Shown here: positions 50,738-58,702 of the stretch, piece after piece
Numbering within the stretch: position 1 is the stretch's first letter
Layout: each line of letters starts with the position of its first letter
Assembly (NCBI RefSeq): GCF_030403745.1
Contig: NZ_JAQMWP010000007.1
Location: forward strand, 310,001 to 374,000
Origin: Streptomyces sp. S.PB5
GTDB lineage: Bacteria > Actinomycetota > Actinomycetes > Streptomycetales > Streptomycetaceae
Direction of reading: 5' to 3'
Length of the DNA: 64,000 nt
Translations under genes and position numbers: made by a program
The notes under the pieces: generated by a model
Database searches by the model: none
Told to the model about the DNA's origin: nothing
The model's input: the letters and a program-made list of their open reading frames with translations, nothing else

Positions 50738-52366
50738 TCACCCGTCCGCCCGCACGGCGACCTCCCTGGCCCACCGGTAGTCCGCCTTCCCGCTGGGGGA
50801 TCGCCGTATCGACTCCTCGATCACCAGCTGCCGCGGGATCTTGTACCCGGCCAGTTGGGTCCGGCAGTGCGTCTGGATGTCGTCCAGGGAGGGTCGTACC
50901 GCCCCCTCCCGCAGTTGTACGACGGCCGCCACGTGGTGTCCCCACTTCGCGTCCGGCACCCCGGCGACGAGCGCGTCGTACACGTCCGGATGGGACTTCA
51001 GCGCCTGCTCGACCTCCTCCGGGTACACCTTCTCGCCGCCGGTGTTGATGCACTGCGAGCCCCGGCTGAGGACGGTGACGACGCCCTCCTCGTCGACGGT
51101 CGCCATGTCGCCGAGGAGCACCCAGCGCTCGCCGTCCTTCTCGAAGAAGGTCTCGGCGGTTTTCCGCGGGTCGTTGTAGTAGCCGAGCGGCACATGGCCG
51201 CACTGGGCGACCCGGCCCACCTCGCCCACGGCCACCGGCTCGTGGGTGGCGGGGTCGACCACCTGGGTACGGGAGTTGACCCGGACGCGGAAGCCGCGGT
51301 CGGGCCCGGAGTCCTCCGTCGCCGTGCCGTTGAAGCCGGACTCGGAGGAGCCGAAGTTGTTCAGGAGCATCACGTTCGGGACGAGCGCCTGGAACTGCCG
51401 GCGCACGGTGTCCGACATGATCGCGCCCGACGAGGACACGGTGAACATCGACGAGGTGTCCGTGCCCTTCATCGGCCCTTCGAGGGCGTCGATCAACGGC
51501 CGCAGCATCGCGTCCCCGACCAGGGACATGCTGGAGACCTTCTCCCGCTCGATGGTCCGCAGGACGTCCTCGGGGGAGAACTTGCGGTGCAGCACGACCC
51601 GTTGGCCGAAGTTGAAGCCGATGAACGCGGTGAGCGTGGACGTGCCGTGCATCAGCGGGGGAGTGGGGAAGAAGGTGATCCCCGCGCCGCCGGCCGCGAC
51701 CCGCTCGGCGAGTTCCTCGGGCTTCTTCACCGGCTCGCCGGTCGGGGCGCCCCCGCCCATCCCCGAGAAGAACAGGTCCTCCTGACGCCACATCACACCC
51801 TTGGGCATCCCGGTGGTGCCGCCGGTGTAGATGATGAACTGGTCGTCCCCGGAACGCTTCGGGAACCCCCGCTCCGGGGACCCGCCCGCCTCGGCCTCCG
51901 CGAAGTCCACGGCGTCCAGGGCGTTCACGGCGTCCGGGCCCGAGCCTCCGGCACCCACCCTGATGAGATGCCGGAGCTTCTCCGACAGCGGCAGCGCCGC
52001 CGCCACCCGGTCCGTGAACTCCGTCTCGAAGACCAGCCCCACCAGATCGGCGTCCCGGTAGAGATAGACCAACTCGTCCTCGACATAACGGTAGTTGACG
52101 TTCACCGGCACGATCCGGGCCTTGAGGCAGCCGATCGCCGCCTGCAGATACTCGATCCCGTTGTACAGATGCAGCCCGACGTGCTCACCCGGCCGGATCC
52201 CGCTGTCGATGAGATGGTGAGCGATCCGGTTGGCGGCCGCGTCCAGCTCCGCGTACGTCAGCCGGCGCTCCGCACCCGTGCCGGGGATGTCGATGTACAC
52301 CAGCGCCTCGCGGTCCGGGACCACGTCGACGACCGACTCGAACAGGTCGGCAAGGTTGTACTCCAC
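50738..52366 (-). CDS. Acyl-CoA synthetase, steroid/branched-acid FadD type
   Basis: A 542-residue adenylate-forming ligase. The P-loop is IIYTGGTTGMPKGVMWRQEDLF, the variant seen in mycobacterial FadD17/FadD19-like enzymes for steroid side chains. PVNVNYRYVEDELVYLYRDA and the ending SIRRSPSGKADYRWA are also typical. It starts at GTG 52366 behind AGGAGGAG. It is divergent from the enoyl-CoA hydratase operon, and a perfect operator-like repeat lies between them, so the two units are probably controlled together. It would supply the acyl-CoA that the operon then shortens. Confidence 0.92.
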   Translation of the reverse strand: MEYNLADLFESVVDVVPDREALVYIDIPGTGAERRLTYAELDAAANRIAHHLIDSGIRPGEHVGLHLYNGIEYLQAAIGCLKARIVPVNVNYRYVEDELVYLYRDADLVGLVFETEFTDRVAAALPLSEKLRHLIRVGAGGSGPDAVNALDAVDFAEAEAGGSPERGFPKRSGDDQFIIYTGGTTGMPKGVMWRQEDLFFSGMGGGAPTGEPVKKPEELAERVAAGGAGITFFPTPPLMHGTSTLTAFIGFNFGQRVVLHRKFSPEDVLRTIEREKVSSMSLVGDAMLRPLIDALEGPMKGTDTSSMFTVSSSGAIMSDTVRRQFQALVPNVMLLNNFGSSESGFNGTATEDSGPDRGFRVRVNSRTQVVDPATHEPVAVGEVGRVAQCGHVPLGYYNDPRKTAETFFEKDGERWVLLGDMATVDEEGVVTVLSRGSQCINTGGEKVYPEEVEQALKSHPDVYDALVAGVPDAKWGHHVAAVVQLREGAVRPSLDDIQTHCRTQLAGYKIPRQLVIEESIRRSPSGKADYRWAREVAVRADG

Positions 52367-52449
52367 CGCTCCTCCTGACCTCGCTCCGCACCGGTTGCCG
52401 GTCATCAGAGCAAAGGGCGGGCTCACTGTGAAGGCTCCGCGCGAAGAAA

Positions 52450-52466
52450 TCTGACTGTCTGTCAGA
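52450..52466. promoter_or_regulatory. Operator between divergent acyl-CoA ligase and hydratase operon
   Basis: TCTGACTGTCTGTCAGA has perfect 6-bp arms around five bases, 84 bp before the ligase start and 81 bp before the hydratase start. A two-mismatch copy precedes the monooxygenase-ligase pair at 39110. Confidence 0.65.
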
Positions 52467-52546
52467 AAACTCTTGAAGAGCCGGGTCCACTCCTGCAACC
52501 TGTTCTCGTTCTGCCAGTGGGAGAGCTTTTCGAGGGGAGACGGTCA

Positions 52547-53347
52547 ATGGGTGGGACGGAACACCTCACCGTGCGGCGCGAGGGCGCCACACTGGTGCTC
52601 ACGCTCAACCGGCCGGAGGCCAGGAACGCCCTCTCGCTGGCGATGCTCGTCGGCCTGTACGACGGCTGGGTCGAGGCCGACGCCGACGACTCCATCCGCT
52701 CGATCGTGTTCACCGGCGCGGGCGGCTCGTTCTGCGCGGGCATGGACCTCAAGGCCCTGGCCGGAAAGGGCATGGAGGGGGAGCAGTACCGCGACCGGCT
52801 CAAAGCCGACCCCGATCTGCACTGGAAGGCGATGCTGCGCCACCACCGCCCCCGCAAGCCGGTGATCGCCGCCGTCGAGGGCCACTGCGTCGCGGGCGGC
52901 ACCGAGATGCTCCAGGGCACCGACATCCGCGTCGCCGGCGAGTCGGCCACCTTCGGCCTCTTCGAGGTCAGACGCGGCCTGTTCCCGATCGGCGGCTCCA
53001 CCGTCCGTCTCCAGCGGCAGATCCCCCGCACCCACGCCCTGGAGATGCTGCTCACCGGTCGCCCGTACACCGCCCGGGAGGCCGCGGACATCGGCCTGAT
53101 CGGCCATGTCGTCCCCGACGGCCAGGCGCTGACCAAGGCCCTGGAGATCGCCGAACAGATCAACGCCTGCGGCCCGTTGGCGGTCGAGGCCGTCAAGGCG
53201 TCGGTCTACGAGACCGCCGAGCTCACCGAGACCGAAGGCCTCGCCGCCGAACTCAAGCGCGGCTGGCCCGTCTTCGACACCGCCGACGCCAAGGAAGGCG
53301 CCCGCGCCTTCGCGGAGAAGCGCCCGCCCGTCTACAAGCGAGCCTGA
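52547..53347 (+). CDS. Enoyl-CoA hydratase/isomerase (crotonase) family
   Basis: A 266-residue crotonase. RPEARNALSLAMLVGLY and the oxyanion-hole motif GSFCAGMDLKALAG are clear. The hydratase acidic residue in VEGHCVAGGTEMLQG-type context is followed by RGLFPIGGSTVRL. It is nearest to EchA19-like enzymes that hydrate steroid side-chain enoyl-CoAs. The ATG at 52547 follows GAGGGGAGA. It is the first gene of an operon with a DUF35 protein and two lipid-transfer-type thiolases, spaced by 14 bp and then by overlaps. Confidence 0.92.
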   Translation: MGGTEHLTVRREGATLVLTLNRPEARNALSLAMLVGLYDGWVEADADDSIRSIVFTGAGGSFCAGMDLKALAGKGMEGEQYRDRLKADPDLHWKAMLRHHRPRKPVIAAVEGHCVAGGTEMLQGTDIRVAGESATFGLFEVRRGLFPIGGSTVRLQRQIPRTHALEMLLTGRPYTAREAADIGLIGHVVPDGQALTKALEIAEQINACGPLAVEAVKASVYETAELTETEGLAAELKRGWPVFDTADAKEGARAFAEKRPPVYKRA

Positions 53348-53361
53348 CAAGGGAGTTCACC

Positions 53362-54312
53362 GTGCCCGAAGTCCTCAAAGCTCCCCTGGTCGTCGAATTC
53401 CCCTTCACCCGCTCCCTCGGACCCGTCCAGAGCGCCTTCCTCACCGGCCTGCGCGACCGTGTCGTCCTCGGCGTGAAGACCACCGACGGCCGCACCCTCG
53501 TACCCCCCGTCGAGTACGACCCCGTCACCGCCGAGGAGATCCGCGACCTCGTCGAAGTCGCCCCCACGGGAACGGTCACCACCTGGGCCTGGAACCACGA
53601 GCCGCGCCGCGGCCAGCCGTTGGAGGCCCCCTTCGCCTGGGTCCTGGTCCGCCTCGACGGCGCCGACACCGCCCTCCTCCACGCCCTCGACGCCCCCGGG
53701 CCCGACGCCGTCCACACCGGCATGCGGGTCCGCGTCCGCTGGGCCGAGGACCGCGTCGGCGCGATCACCGACATCGCCTGCTTCGAGCCGTACGACGGCG
53801 AGGCTGCCGAACCGGCCGGTCACAGCGGCGAGTTCGAGGACCCGGTCACCGGCATCGTCGCGGCGGCCCGCCTCGACTACACCTACTCACCCGGCCGCGC
53901 CCAGACCGCCTACATCAACGCCCTCGCCGAACACCGGGCCGTCGGCGAACGCTGCCCGTCCTGCCGCAAGGTGTACGTCCCGCCCCGCGGCGCCTGTCCG
54001 ACCTGCGGCGTCGCCACCTCGGAACAGGTCGAAGTCGGCCCCGGCGGCACGGTCACCACGTTCTGCATCGTCAACATCAAGGCCGCGCATACGGCGAATC
54101 TCGACATCGAAGTCCCCTACGTCTACGCCCACATCGCCCTCGACGGCGCCGACCTCGCCCTGCACGGGCGGATCGGCGGCATCCCGTACGACCAGGTGCG
54201 GATGGGGCTGCGGGTCGAGCCGGTGTGGACGGAAGGGGGCCGCTATCCCGACCACTACCGGCCCACCGGCGAACCCGACGCGGACTACGAGATGTACAAG
54301 GAGCTGCTGTGA
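53362..54312 (+). CDS. Tandem OB-fold (DUF35) protein
   Basis: A 316-residue protein with two DUF35-type OB folds. The first (residues ~10-140) has no zinc ribbon. The second (~165-316) opens with the ribbon ERCPSCRKVYVPPRGACPTCG, then the OB fold with GTVTTFCIVNIKAAH. In steroid degradation, DUF35 proteins such as the ChsH2 C-terminal domain hold the Ltp2 aldolase and hand over acyl-CoA. Here two DUF35 domains in one chain precede two Ltp-type genes, so each may serve one. It begins at a GTG behind AGGGAG. Its stop overlaps the next start as GTGA. Confidence 0.88.
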   Translation: MPEVLKAPLVVEFPFTRSLGPVQSAFLTGLRDRVVLGVKTTDGRTLVPPVEYDPVTAEEIRDLVEVAPTGTVTTWAWNHEPRRGQPLEAPFAWVLVRLDGADTALLHALDAPGPDAVHTGMRVRVRWAEDRVGAITDIACFEPYDGEAAEPAGHSGEFEDPVTGIVAAARLDYTYSPGRAQTAYINALAEHRAVGERCPSCRKVYVPPRGACPTCGVATSEQVEVGPGGTVTTFCIVNIKAAHTANLDIEVPYVYAHIALDGADLALHGRIGGIPYDQVRMGLRVEPVWTEGGRYPDHYRPTGEPDADYEMYKELL

Positions 54313-55373
54313 CCAGCGAAGCGAGCTCAGGGGTGCGCGAGATAGCCGTCGTCGCCTTCGCCCAGTCCGACGTCCTGCGCTCCACCGCGGAACAGTCCGA
54401 GGTGGAGATGCTCATGCCGGTCCTGCACGACGTCCTCGACCAGACCGGCCTCAAGACCGCCGACATCGGCTTCACCTGCTCCGGCTCCAGCGACTACCTC
54501 GCAGGCCGCGCCTTCTCCTTCACCCTCGCCCTCGACGGCGTCGGCGCCTGGCCGCCGATCTCCGAGTCGCACGTCGAGATGGACGGCGCCTGGGCCCTGT
54601 ACGAGGCATGGACCAAGCTGCTGACGGGGGACGCGGACACCGCCCTCGTCTACTCCTACGGCAAGTCCTCGCCGGGCTCCCTGCGCGATGTGCTGACCCG
54701 GCAGCTCGACCCGTACTACGTGGCCCCCCTGTGGCCCGACTCCGTCGCCCTCGCCGCCCTCCAGGCCCAGGCGCTCATCGACGCGGGCGACACCGACGAA
54801 CCGGCCCTGGCCGCCGTCGGCGCCCGCAGCCGCTCGGTCGACAACCCGCGCGCCCAGCTCAAGGGGCCCGTCCCGCAAGGTGATTACGTGGTACGGCCCC
54901 TGCGCACCGGCGACTGCCCGCCCGTCGGCGACGGGGCCGCCGCCGTGATCCTCGCCGCCGGGGAACGCGCCCGCGAACTGTGTGCGCGGCCCGCCTGGAT
55001 CCGCGGCATCGACCACCGCATCGAACCGCACTCCCTCGGCGTCCGCGACCTGACCGACTCACCCTCCGCCCGCCTGGCCGCCGAGAAGGCCGGTGCCTTC
55101 GAACGGCCCGTCGACATCGCCGAGTTGCATGCGCCGTTCAGCTCGCAGGAGGTCGTCCTGCGGGGGGCGCTGCGGCTGGACGACGATGTGCGCGTCAACC
55201 CGTCCGGCGGTGCGCTCGCCGCCAACCCGATGATGGCCGCCGGTCTCATCCGCATCGGCGAGGCCGCCTCCCGCATCCACCGGGGCGAGTCCGACCGGGC
55301 GCTCGCCCACGCCACCTCCGGCCCCTGTCTGCAACAGAACCTGGTCGCCGTACTCGAAGGGGATCCGCGATGA
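54309..55373 (+). CDS. Thiolase-fold lipid-transfer-type protein 1
   Basis: A 354-residue thiolase-fold protein. The nucleophilic Cys of true thiolases is missing: the aligned segment reads VEMDGAWALYEAW. The C-terminal GHPxGxSG block is SGGALAANPMMAAG. This fits the Ltp group, which cleaves steroid side-chain 17-hydroxy-acyl-CoA by retro-aldol reaction or serves as a partner subunit. The GTG start overlaps the DUF35 stop by four bases, and the next gene overlaps its end as ATGA. Coupled translation suggests a hetero-complex. Confidence 0.87.
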   Translation: MTSEASSGVREIAVVAFAQSDVLRSTAEQSEVEMLMPVLHDVLDQTGLKTADIGFTCSGSSDYLAGRAFSFTLALDGVGAWPPISESHVEMDGAWALYEAWTKLLTGDADTALVYSYGKSSPGSLRDVLTRQLDPYYVAPLWPDSVALAALQAQALIDAGDTDEPALAAVGARSRSVDNPRAQLKGPVPQGDYVVRPLRTGDCPPVGDGAAAVILAAGERARELCARPAWIRGIDHRIEPHSLGVRDLTDSPSARLAAEKAGAFERPVDIAELHAPFSSQEVVLRGALRLDDDVRVNPSGGALAANPMMAAGLIRIGEAASRIHRGESDRALAHATSGPCLQQNLVAVLEGDPR

Positions 55374-56536
55374 GCAAGGAGCCCGTGGCCGTCGTAGGCG
55401 TCGGTCAGACCAAGCACGTCGCGGCGCGCCGCGACGTGTCGATCGCGGGGCTGGTGCGGGAGGCCGCCCGACGCGCCCTCGACGACGCCGAGTTGACCTG
55501 GGCGGACATCGACGCCGTCGTCATCGGCAAGGCGCCCGACTTCTTCGAGGGCGTGATGATGCCGGAGCTGTATCTCGCCGACGCGCTCGGCGCGGTGGGC
55601 AAGCCGATGCTGCGGGTGCACACGGCGGGCTCGGTCGGCGGGTCGACGGCGCTGGTGGCCGCCGGGCTCGTCGCGGCCCGGGTGCACGGGACCGTGCTGA
55701 CGCTGGCCTTCGAGAAGCAGTCCGAGTCCAACGCCATGTGGGGACTGTCCCTGCCGATCCCCTTCCAGCAGCCCCTGCTGGCCGGGGCGGGCGGCTTCTT
55801 CGCCCCGCACGTACGGGCGTACATGCGGCGCAGCGGGGCGCCCGACACGGTCGGCTCGCTGGTGGCGTACAAGGACCGGCGCAATGCGCTGAAGAACCCG
55901 TACGCGCATCTGCACGAACACGACATCACCCTGGAGAAGGTCCAGGCCTCGCCCATGCTCTGGGATCCGATCCGCTACTCGGAGACCTGCCCGTCCTCCG
56001 ACGGCGCCTGCGCGATGGTGCTGACGGACCGGGCGGGGGCGGCCCGTGCGCCGCGGCCGCCGGCCTGGATGCTCGGGGGCGCCATGCGCAGTGAGCCGAC
56101 TCTCTTCGCCGGCAAGGACGCGGTGTCGCCGCAGGCAGGCAAGGACTGCGCGGCCGACGTGTACCGGCAGGCGGGCATCGCCGATCCGCGGCGCGACATC
56201 GACGCCGTGGAGATGTATGTGCCGTTCTCCTGGTACGAGCCCATGTGGCTGGAGAACCTCGGCTTCGCCGCCGAGGGCGAGGGCTGGAAGCTCACCGAGT
56301 CCGGGGTGACGGAGCTGGACGGCGATCTTCCCGTCAACATGTCCGGCGGTGTCCTGTCCACCAACCCCATCGGCGCCTCCGGCATGATCCGCTTCGCCGA
56401 GGCGGCCCTCCAGGTGCGCGGACAGGCCGGGGAGCACCAGGTGGACGGGGCCCGCAAGGTCCTCGGGCACGCCTACGGCGGCGGCTCCCAGTTCTTCTCG
56501 ATGTGGCTCGTGGGGGCCGAACCCCCTGATGCGTGA
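55370..56536 (+). CDS. Thiolase-fold lipid-transfer-type protein 2
   Basis: A 388-residue thiolase-fold protein that starts MSKEPVAVVGVGQTKHVAAR, the usual opening of the SCP-x/Ltp group. Again the catalytic Cys is replaced (HTAGSVGGSTALVAAG), and the ending block is GGVLSTNPIGASGMIRFAEA with GHAYGGGSQFFSMW. It resembles Ltp3/Ltp4-type proteins more than the retro-aldolase Ltp2. With the preceding Ltp-like and the tandem DUF35 protein it probably forms the terminal side-chain cleavage unit. It ends the operon. Confidence 0.88.
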   Translation: MSKEPVAVVGVGQTKHVAARRDVSIAGLVREAARRALDDAELTWADIDAVVIGKAPDFFEGVMMPELYLADALGAVGKPMLRVHTAGSVGGSTALVAAGLVAARVHGTVLTLAFEKQSESNAMWGLSLPIPFQQPLLAGAGGFFAPHVRAYMRRSGAPDTVGSLVAYKDRRNALKNPYAHLHEHDITLEKVQASPMLWDPIRYSETCPSSDGACAMVLTDRAGAARAPRPPAWMLGGAMRSEPTLFAGKDAVSPQAGKDCAADVYRQAGIADPRRDIDAVEMYVPFSWYEPMWLENLGFAAEGEGWKLTESGVTELDGDLPVNMSGGVLSTNPIGASGMIRFAEAALQVRGQAGEHQVDGARKVLGHAYGGGSQFFSMWLVGAEPPDA

Positions 56537-56643
56537 AATGCCTCCCGGAAGGTCACCGAAAGGTCCTCCTCACGTGGCCTGTCCGCGGTCGGGGACGATC
56601 GCTAGGCTGACCCGCGGACGACGCAATCGGGAGGAGCACGGAC

Positions 56644-56886
56644 GTGGCCGAGACCACCATCCAGCAGCAGCCGCTCATGGGCTGGGACAAGCCCGAGCTG
56701 GACCTGACCACCGCCGAATGGCAGTCCAGCAGCCGCGGCCTGGGGGATGTCCAGATCGCCTTTGTCGAGGGATTCATCGCGATGCGCAACAGCGGCCGCC
56801 CGGAGAGCCCTTCCTTGATCTTCACCCCTGCCGAGTGGGGTGCCTTCGTGTCGGGGGCGAGGGAAGGGGAGTTCGACCTCACGTGA
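56644..56886 (+). CDS. DUF397 domain small protein (orphan)
   Basis: An 80-residue protein with the DUF397 core: an EWQSSSRGLGDVQIAFVEGF start, FIAMRNSGRPESPSLIF, and the ending WGAFVSGAREGEFDLT. It begins at a GTG behind GGAGGAG. DUF397 genes usually sit next to an XRE-type helix-turn-helix regulator and act as its small partner in Streptomyces development and resistance. Here no regulator adjoins it, and the CVEVA motif is changed to AFVEGF. A TAGGCT -10-like hexamer is visible upstream at about 56603. Confidence 0.88.
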   Translation: MAETTIQQQPLMGWDKPELDLTTAEWQSSSRGLGDVQIAFVEGFIAMRNSGRPESPSLIFTPAEWGAFVSGAREGEFDLT

Positions 56887-57038
56887 TGACGAGCGGTTCG
56901 GGTCCGGCATGACCTGACGGGCCGATCCGGGGGTGGTTCACCCGTTTTTCCGGACACGCGACCTTGAGCAGCCTCCCGGGGCCGTCGCCTGAGCGACGCC
57001 GGCCCCGGGGGAGGTCGTACTCCGGAGATGAGGAACCC

Positions 57039-57941
57039 ATGAGCACCCTGCCGGTCATCGTGGCGGTGGACGGTTCGGACGACAGCCTGGTCGCCCTGGA
57101 CTGGGCGTTCGAGGCGGCCCTGGTGCGCGAGGCGCCACTGCGGGTGGTCCATGTGCACCAGTACCCCGCGTGGGCCGGGCCCGAGGTGCTGCCCGCCGGG
57201 CGGCCCGAGGCCGAGGGCGACACGGTCCTCGGCCAGGTGCGCCGCTATTTGGCGGGACGCGTCGAACGTCCGGCGCTGGAGTACCTCGCTCTGGAGGGCG
57301 TCCCCAGTGCGGTCCTGCCCGAACTGGGCGCCACCGCCCAGCTGTTGGTGCTCGGCTCCCGTGGGCGCGGTGGCTTCGCCGGTCTGCTGCTCGGCTCCAA
57401 CGGCATGGCCGCCGCACGGGACGCGGAGTGCGTGGTGGTCGTCGTCCCGAAGCCGGGGCGCCGGATCCAGGACGGGACGCCGGCCGAGCCGGGGCCGCGG
57501 GTGGTCGTCGGCCTCCGGGCCGACAGCCCTGACGAGGCGACGCTCGCCTTCGCCTTCACCGAGGCCGCCCTGCGCGGCGCCCGGCTTCAGGTCGTCGCCG
57601 CCTACCAGTGGCCGCTGCAGAACTGGGCGATGCCGGGCGAACTCGTGCCGGTGACGGTCGACCAGGACGCCGTCGAGGGCGAGACCCGCACCCTCACCGA
57701 GGGCTTCCTCGCCCCGCACCGCCAGCGTCACCCCGCCGTCCGGACCGACCCCTGGATCGCTCCGGGTGACGCGGCCGGCCACCTCGTCGAGGCGTCCAAG
57801 GGTGCCGACCTGGTCGTCGTCGGCCGCCACCGGCGCCGGTTGCTGGCCCCCGCCCGCATGATGGGCTCGGTGACCCAGGCGGTCCTGCTGCACGCGGCGA
57901 GCCCGGTCGCGGTGGTTCCACCGGCACCCTCTAATGGATGA
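57039..57941 (+). CDS. Universal stress protein, two-domain
   Basis: A 300-residue protein with two USP domains. Domain 1 (residues 1-145) has VIVAVDGSDDSLVALDWAFEAAL and the ATP-binding ending LVLGSRGRGGFAGLLLGSNG. Domain 2 (150-300) has VVVGLRADSPDEATLAFAF and the ending LVVVGRHRRRLLAPARMMGSV. The first domain keeps the G(2x)G(9x)G(S/N) ATP motif; the second has it partly degraded. Such proteins help cells survive stress and dormancy. The ATG at 57039 has GAGGAA five bases upstream. Confidence 0.92.
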   Translation: MSTLPVIVAVDGSDDSLVALDWAFEAALVREAPLRVVHVHQYPAWAGPEVLPAGRPEAEGDTVLGQVRRYLAGRVERPALEYLALEGVPSAVLPELGATAQLLVLGSRGRGGFAGLLLGSNGMAAARDAECVVVVVPKPGRRIQDGTPAEPGPRVVVGLRADSPDEATLAFAFTEAALRGARLQVVAAYQWPLQNWAMPGELVPVTVDQDAVEGETRTLTEGFLAPHRQRHPAVRTDPWIAPGDAAGHLVEASKGADLVVVGRHRRRLLAPARMMGSVTQAVLLHAASPVAVVPPAPSNG

Positions 57942-57967
57942 CGGCCCCCCTGTCATTAGGTCCATTA
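57932..57967. promoter_or_regulatory. Inverted repeat cluster before CGNR regulator gene
   Basis: TAATGGA (57932-57938) and TCCATTA (57961-57967) form perfect arms around 22 bases. Within them, CTAATGGATGAC and GTCATTAG overlap as a second pair, and GGTCCAT repeats directly 12-18 bases on. It lies 12 bp before the CGNR start and partly within the end of the stress protein gene. Confidence 0.5.
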
Positions 57968-57978
57968 TCATCGGGTCC

Positions 57979-58593
57979 ATGCAGGACTCGATCAGCGGTG
58001 ACGCCCGGCTCGCCCTCGACCTCGCCCTCACCATCCGCCACGACGGCCACGGCGGCGTCGCCGACGACCTGACCGACCTGGCCGGCCTCACCGCCTGGGT
58101 CCGCGCGCATCCGGGCATCGTGCGGGACGCCGCGGCCCACGTCCCCGCCGACGCCGACCTCGCCGCCGTCCGCGAACTGCGCGCCGCCGTCCGCGCCCTC
58201 TTCGCCCGCGCGGTACGTCCCTCGGAGCCGAGCCCCGCCGACGCGGCGCGGCTCATGCCGGTGCCCGAGGCGGTCGAGCGGCTCAACGCGGCGGCCGCCC
58301 GCACCCCCACCGTCCCCGTGCTGCACTGGGCCGAGGGCGGCGAACCCGTCGTGGACCACGAGCCGGTCAGCGGCGGACGAGACCTCGCCGCGACGCTCGC
58401 GCAGGCCGCCGTCGCCTTCCTCGCCGGCCCCGAACGGCAGCGGCTGCGTGCCTGTCACGCGCCGCGCTGCGTGCGGTACTTCATCAAGGAGCATCCACGG
58501 CAGGAATGGTGCAAACCGTCCTGCGGAAACCGGGCACGGGTCGCCCGCCACCACGAGCGGCACAGGAAGAGCGCCGACAGCCTCGGCCAGTAA
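57979..58593 (+). CDS. CGNR zinc finger domain protein
   Basis: A 204-residue protein. The N-terminal ABATE/DUF1470 domain (residues 1-140) is helical. The C-terminal CGNR zinc finger reads LRACHAPRCVRYFIKEHPRQEWCKPSCGNRARVARHHERH, with the cysteines C-x4-C and C-x3-C and the family CGNR signature. These proteins are predicted DNA-binding regulators responding to a ligand in ABATE. The start at 57979 (MQDSISGDARL) follows the repeat cluster, which may be its own operator. The LAL regulator gene begins 109 bp after it. Confidence 0.9.
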   Translation: MQDSISGDARLALDLALTIRHDGHGGVADDLTDLAGLTAWVRAHPGIVRDAAAHVPADADLAAVRELRAAVRALFARAVRPSEPSPADAARLMPVPEAVERLNAAAARTPTVPVLHWAEGGEPVVDHEPVSGGRDLAATLAQAAVAFLAGPERQRLRACHAPRCVRYFIKEHPRQEWCKPSCGNRARVARHHERHRKSADSLGQ

Positions 58594-58702
58594 CGGCCGA
58601 ACAGGTTCGCGGGACCCCCGGCAGGCGTACGCTGAGGTGCCTGTAGGTCACGGTGCGCGCCTGCTCCCCGCGCGGACGCACCACCGTGACAGGGGGTGCG
58701 GC

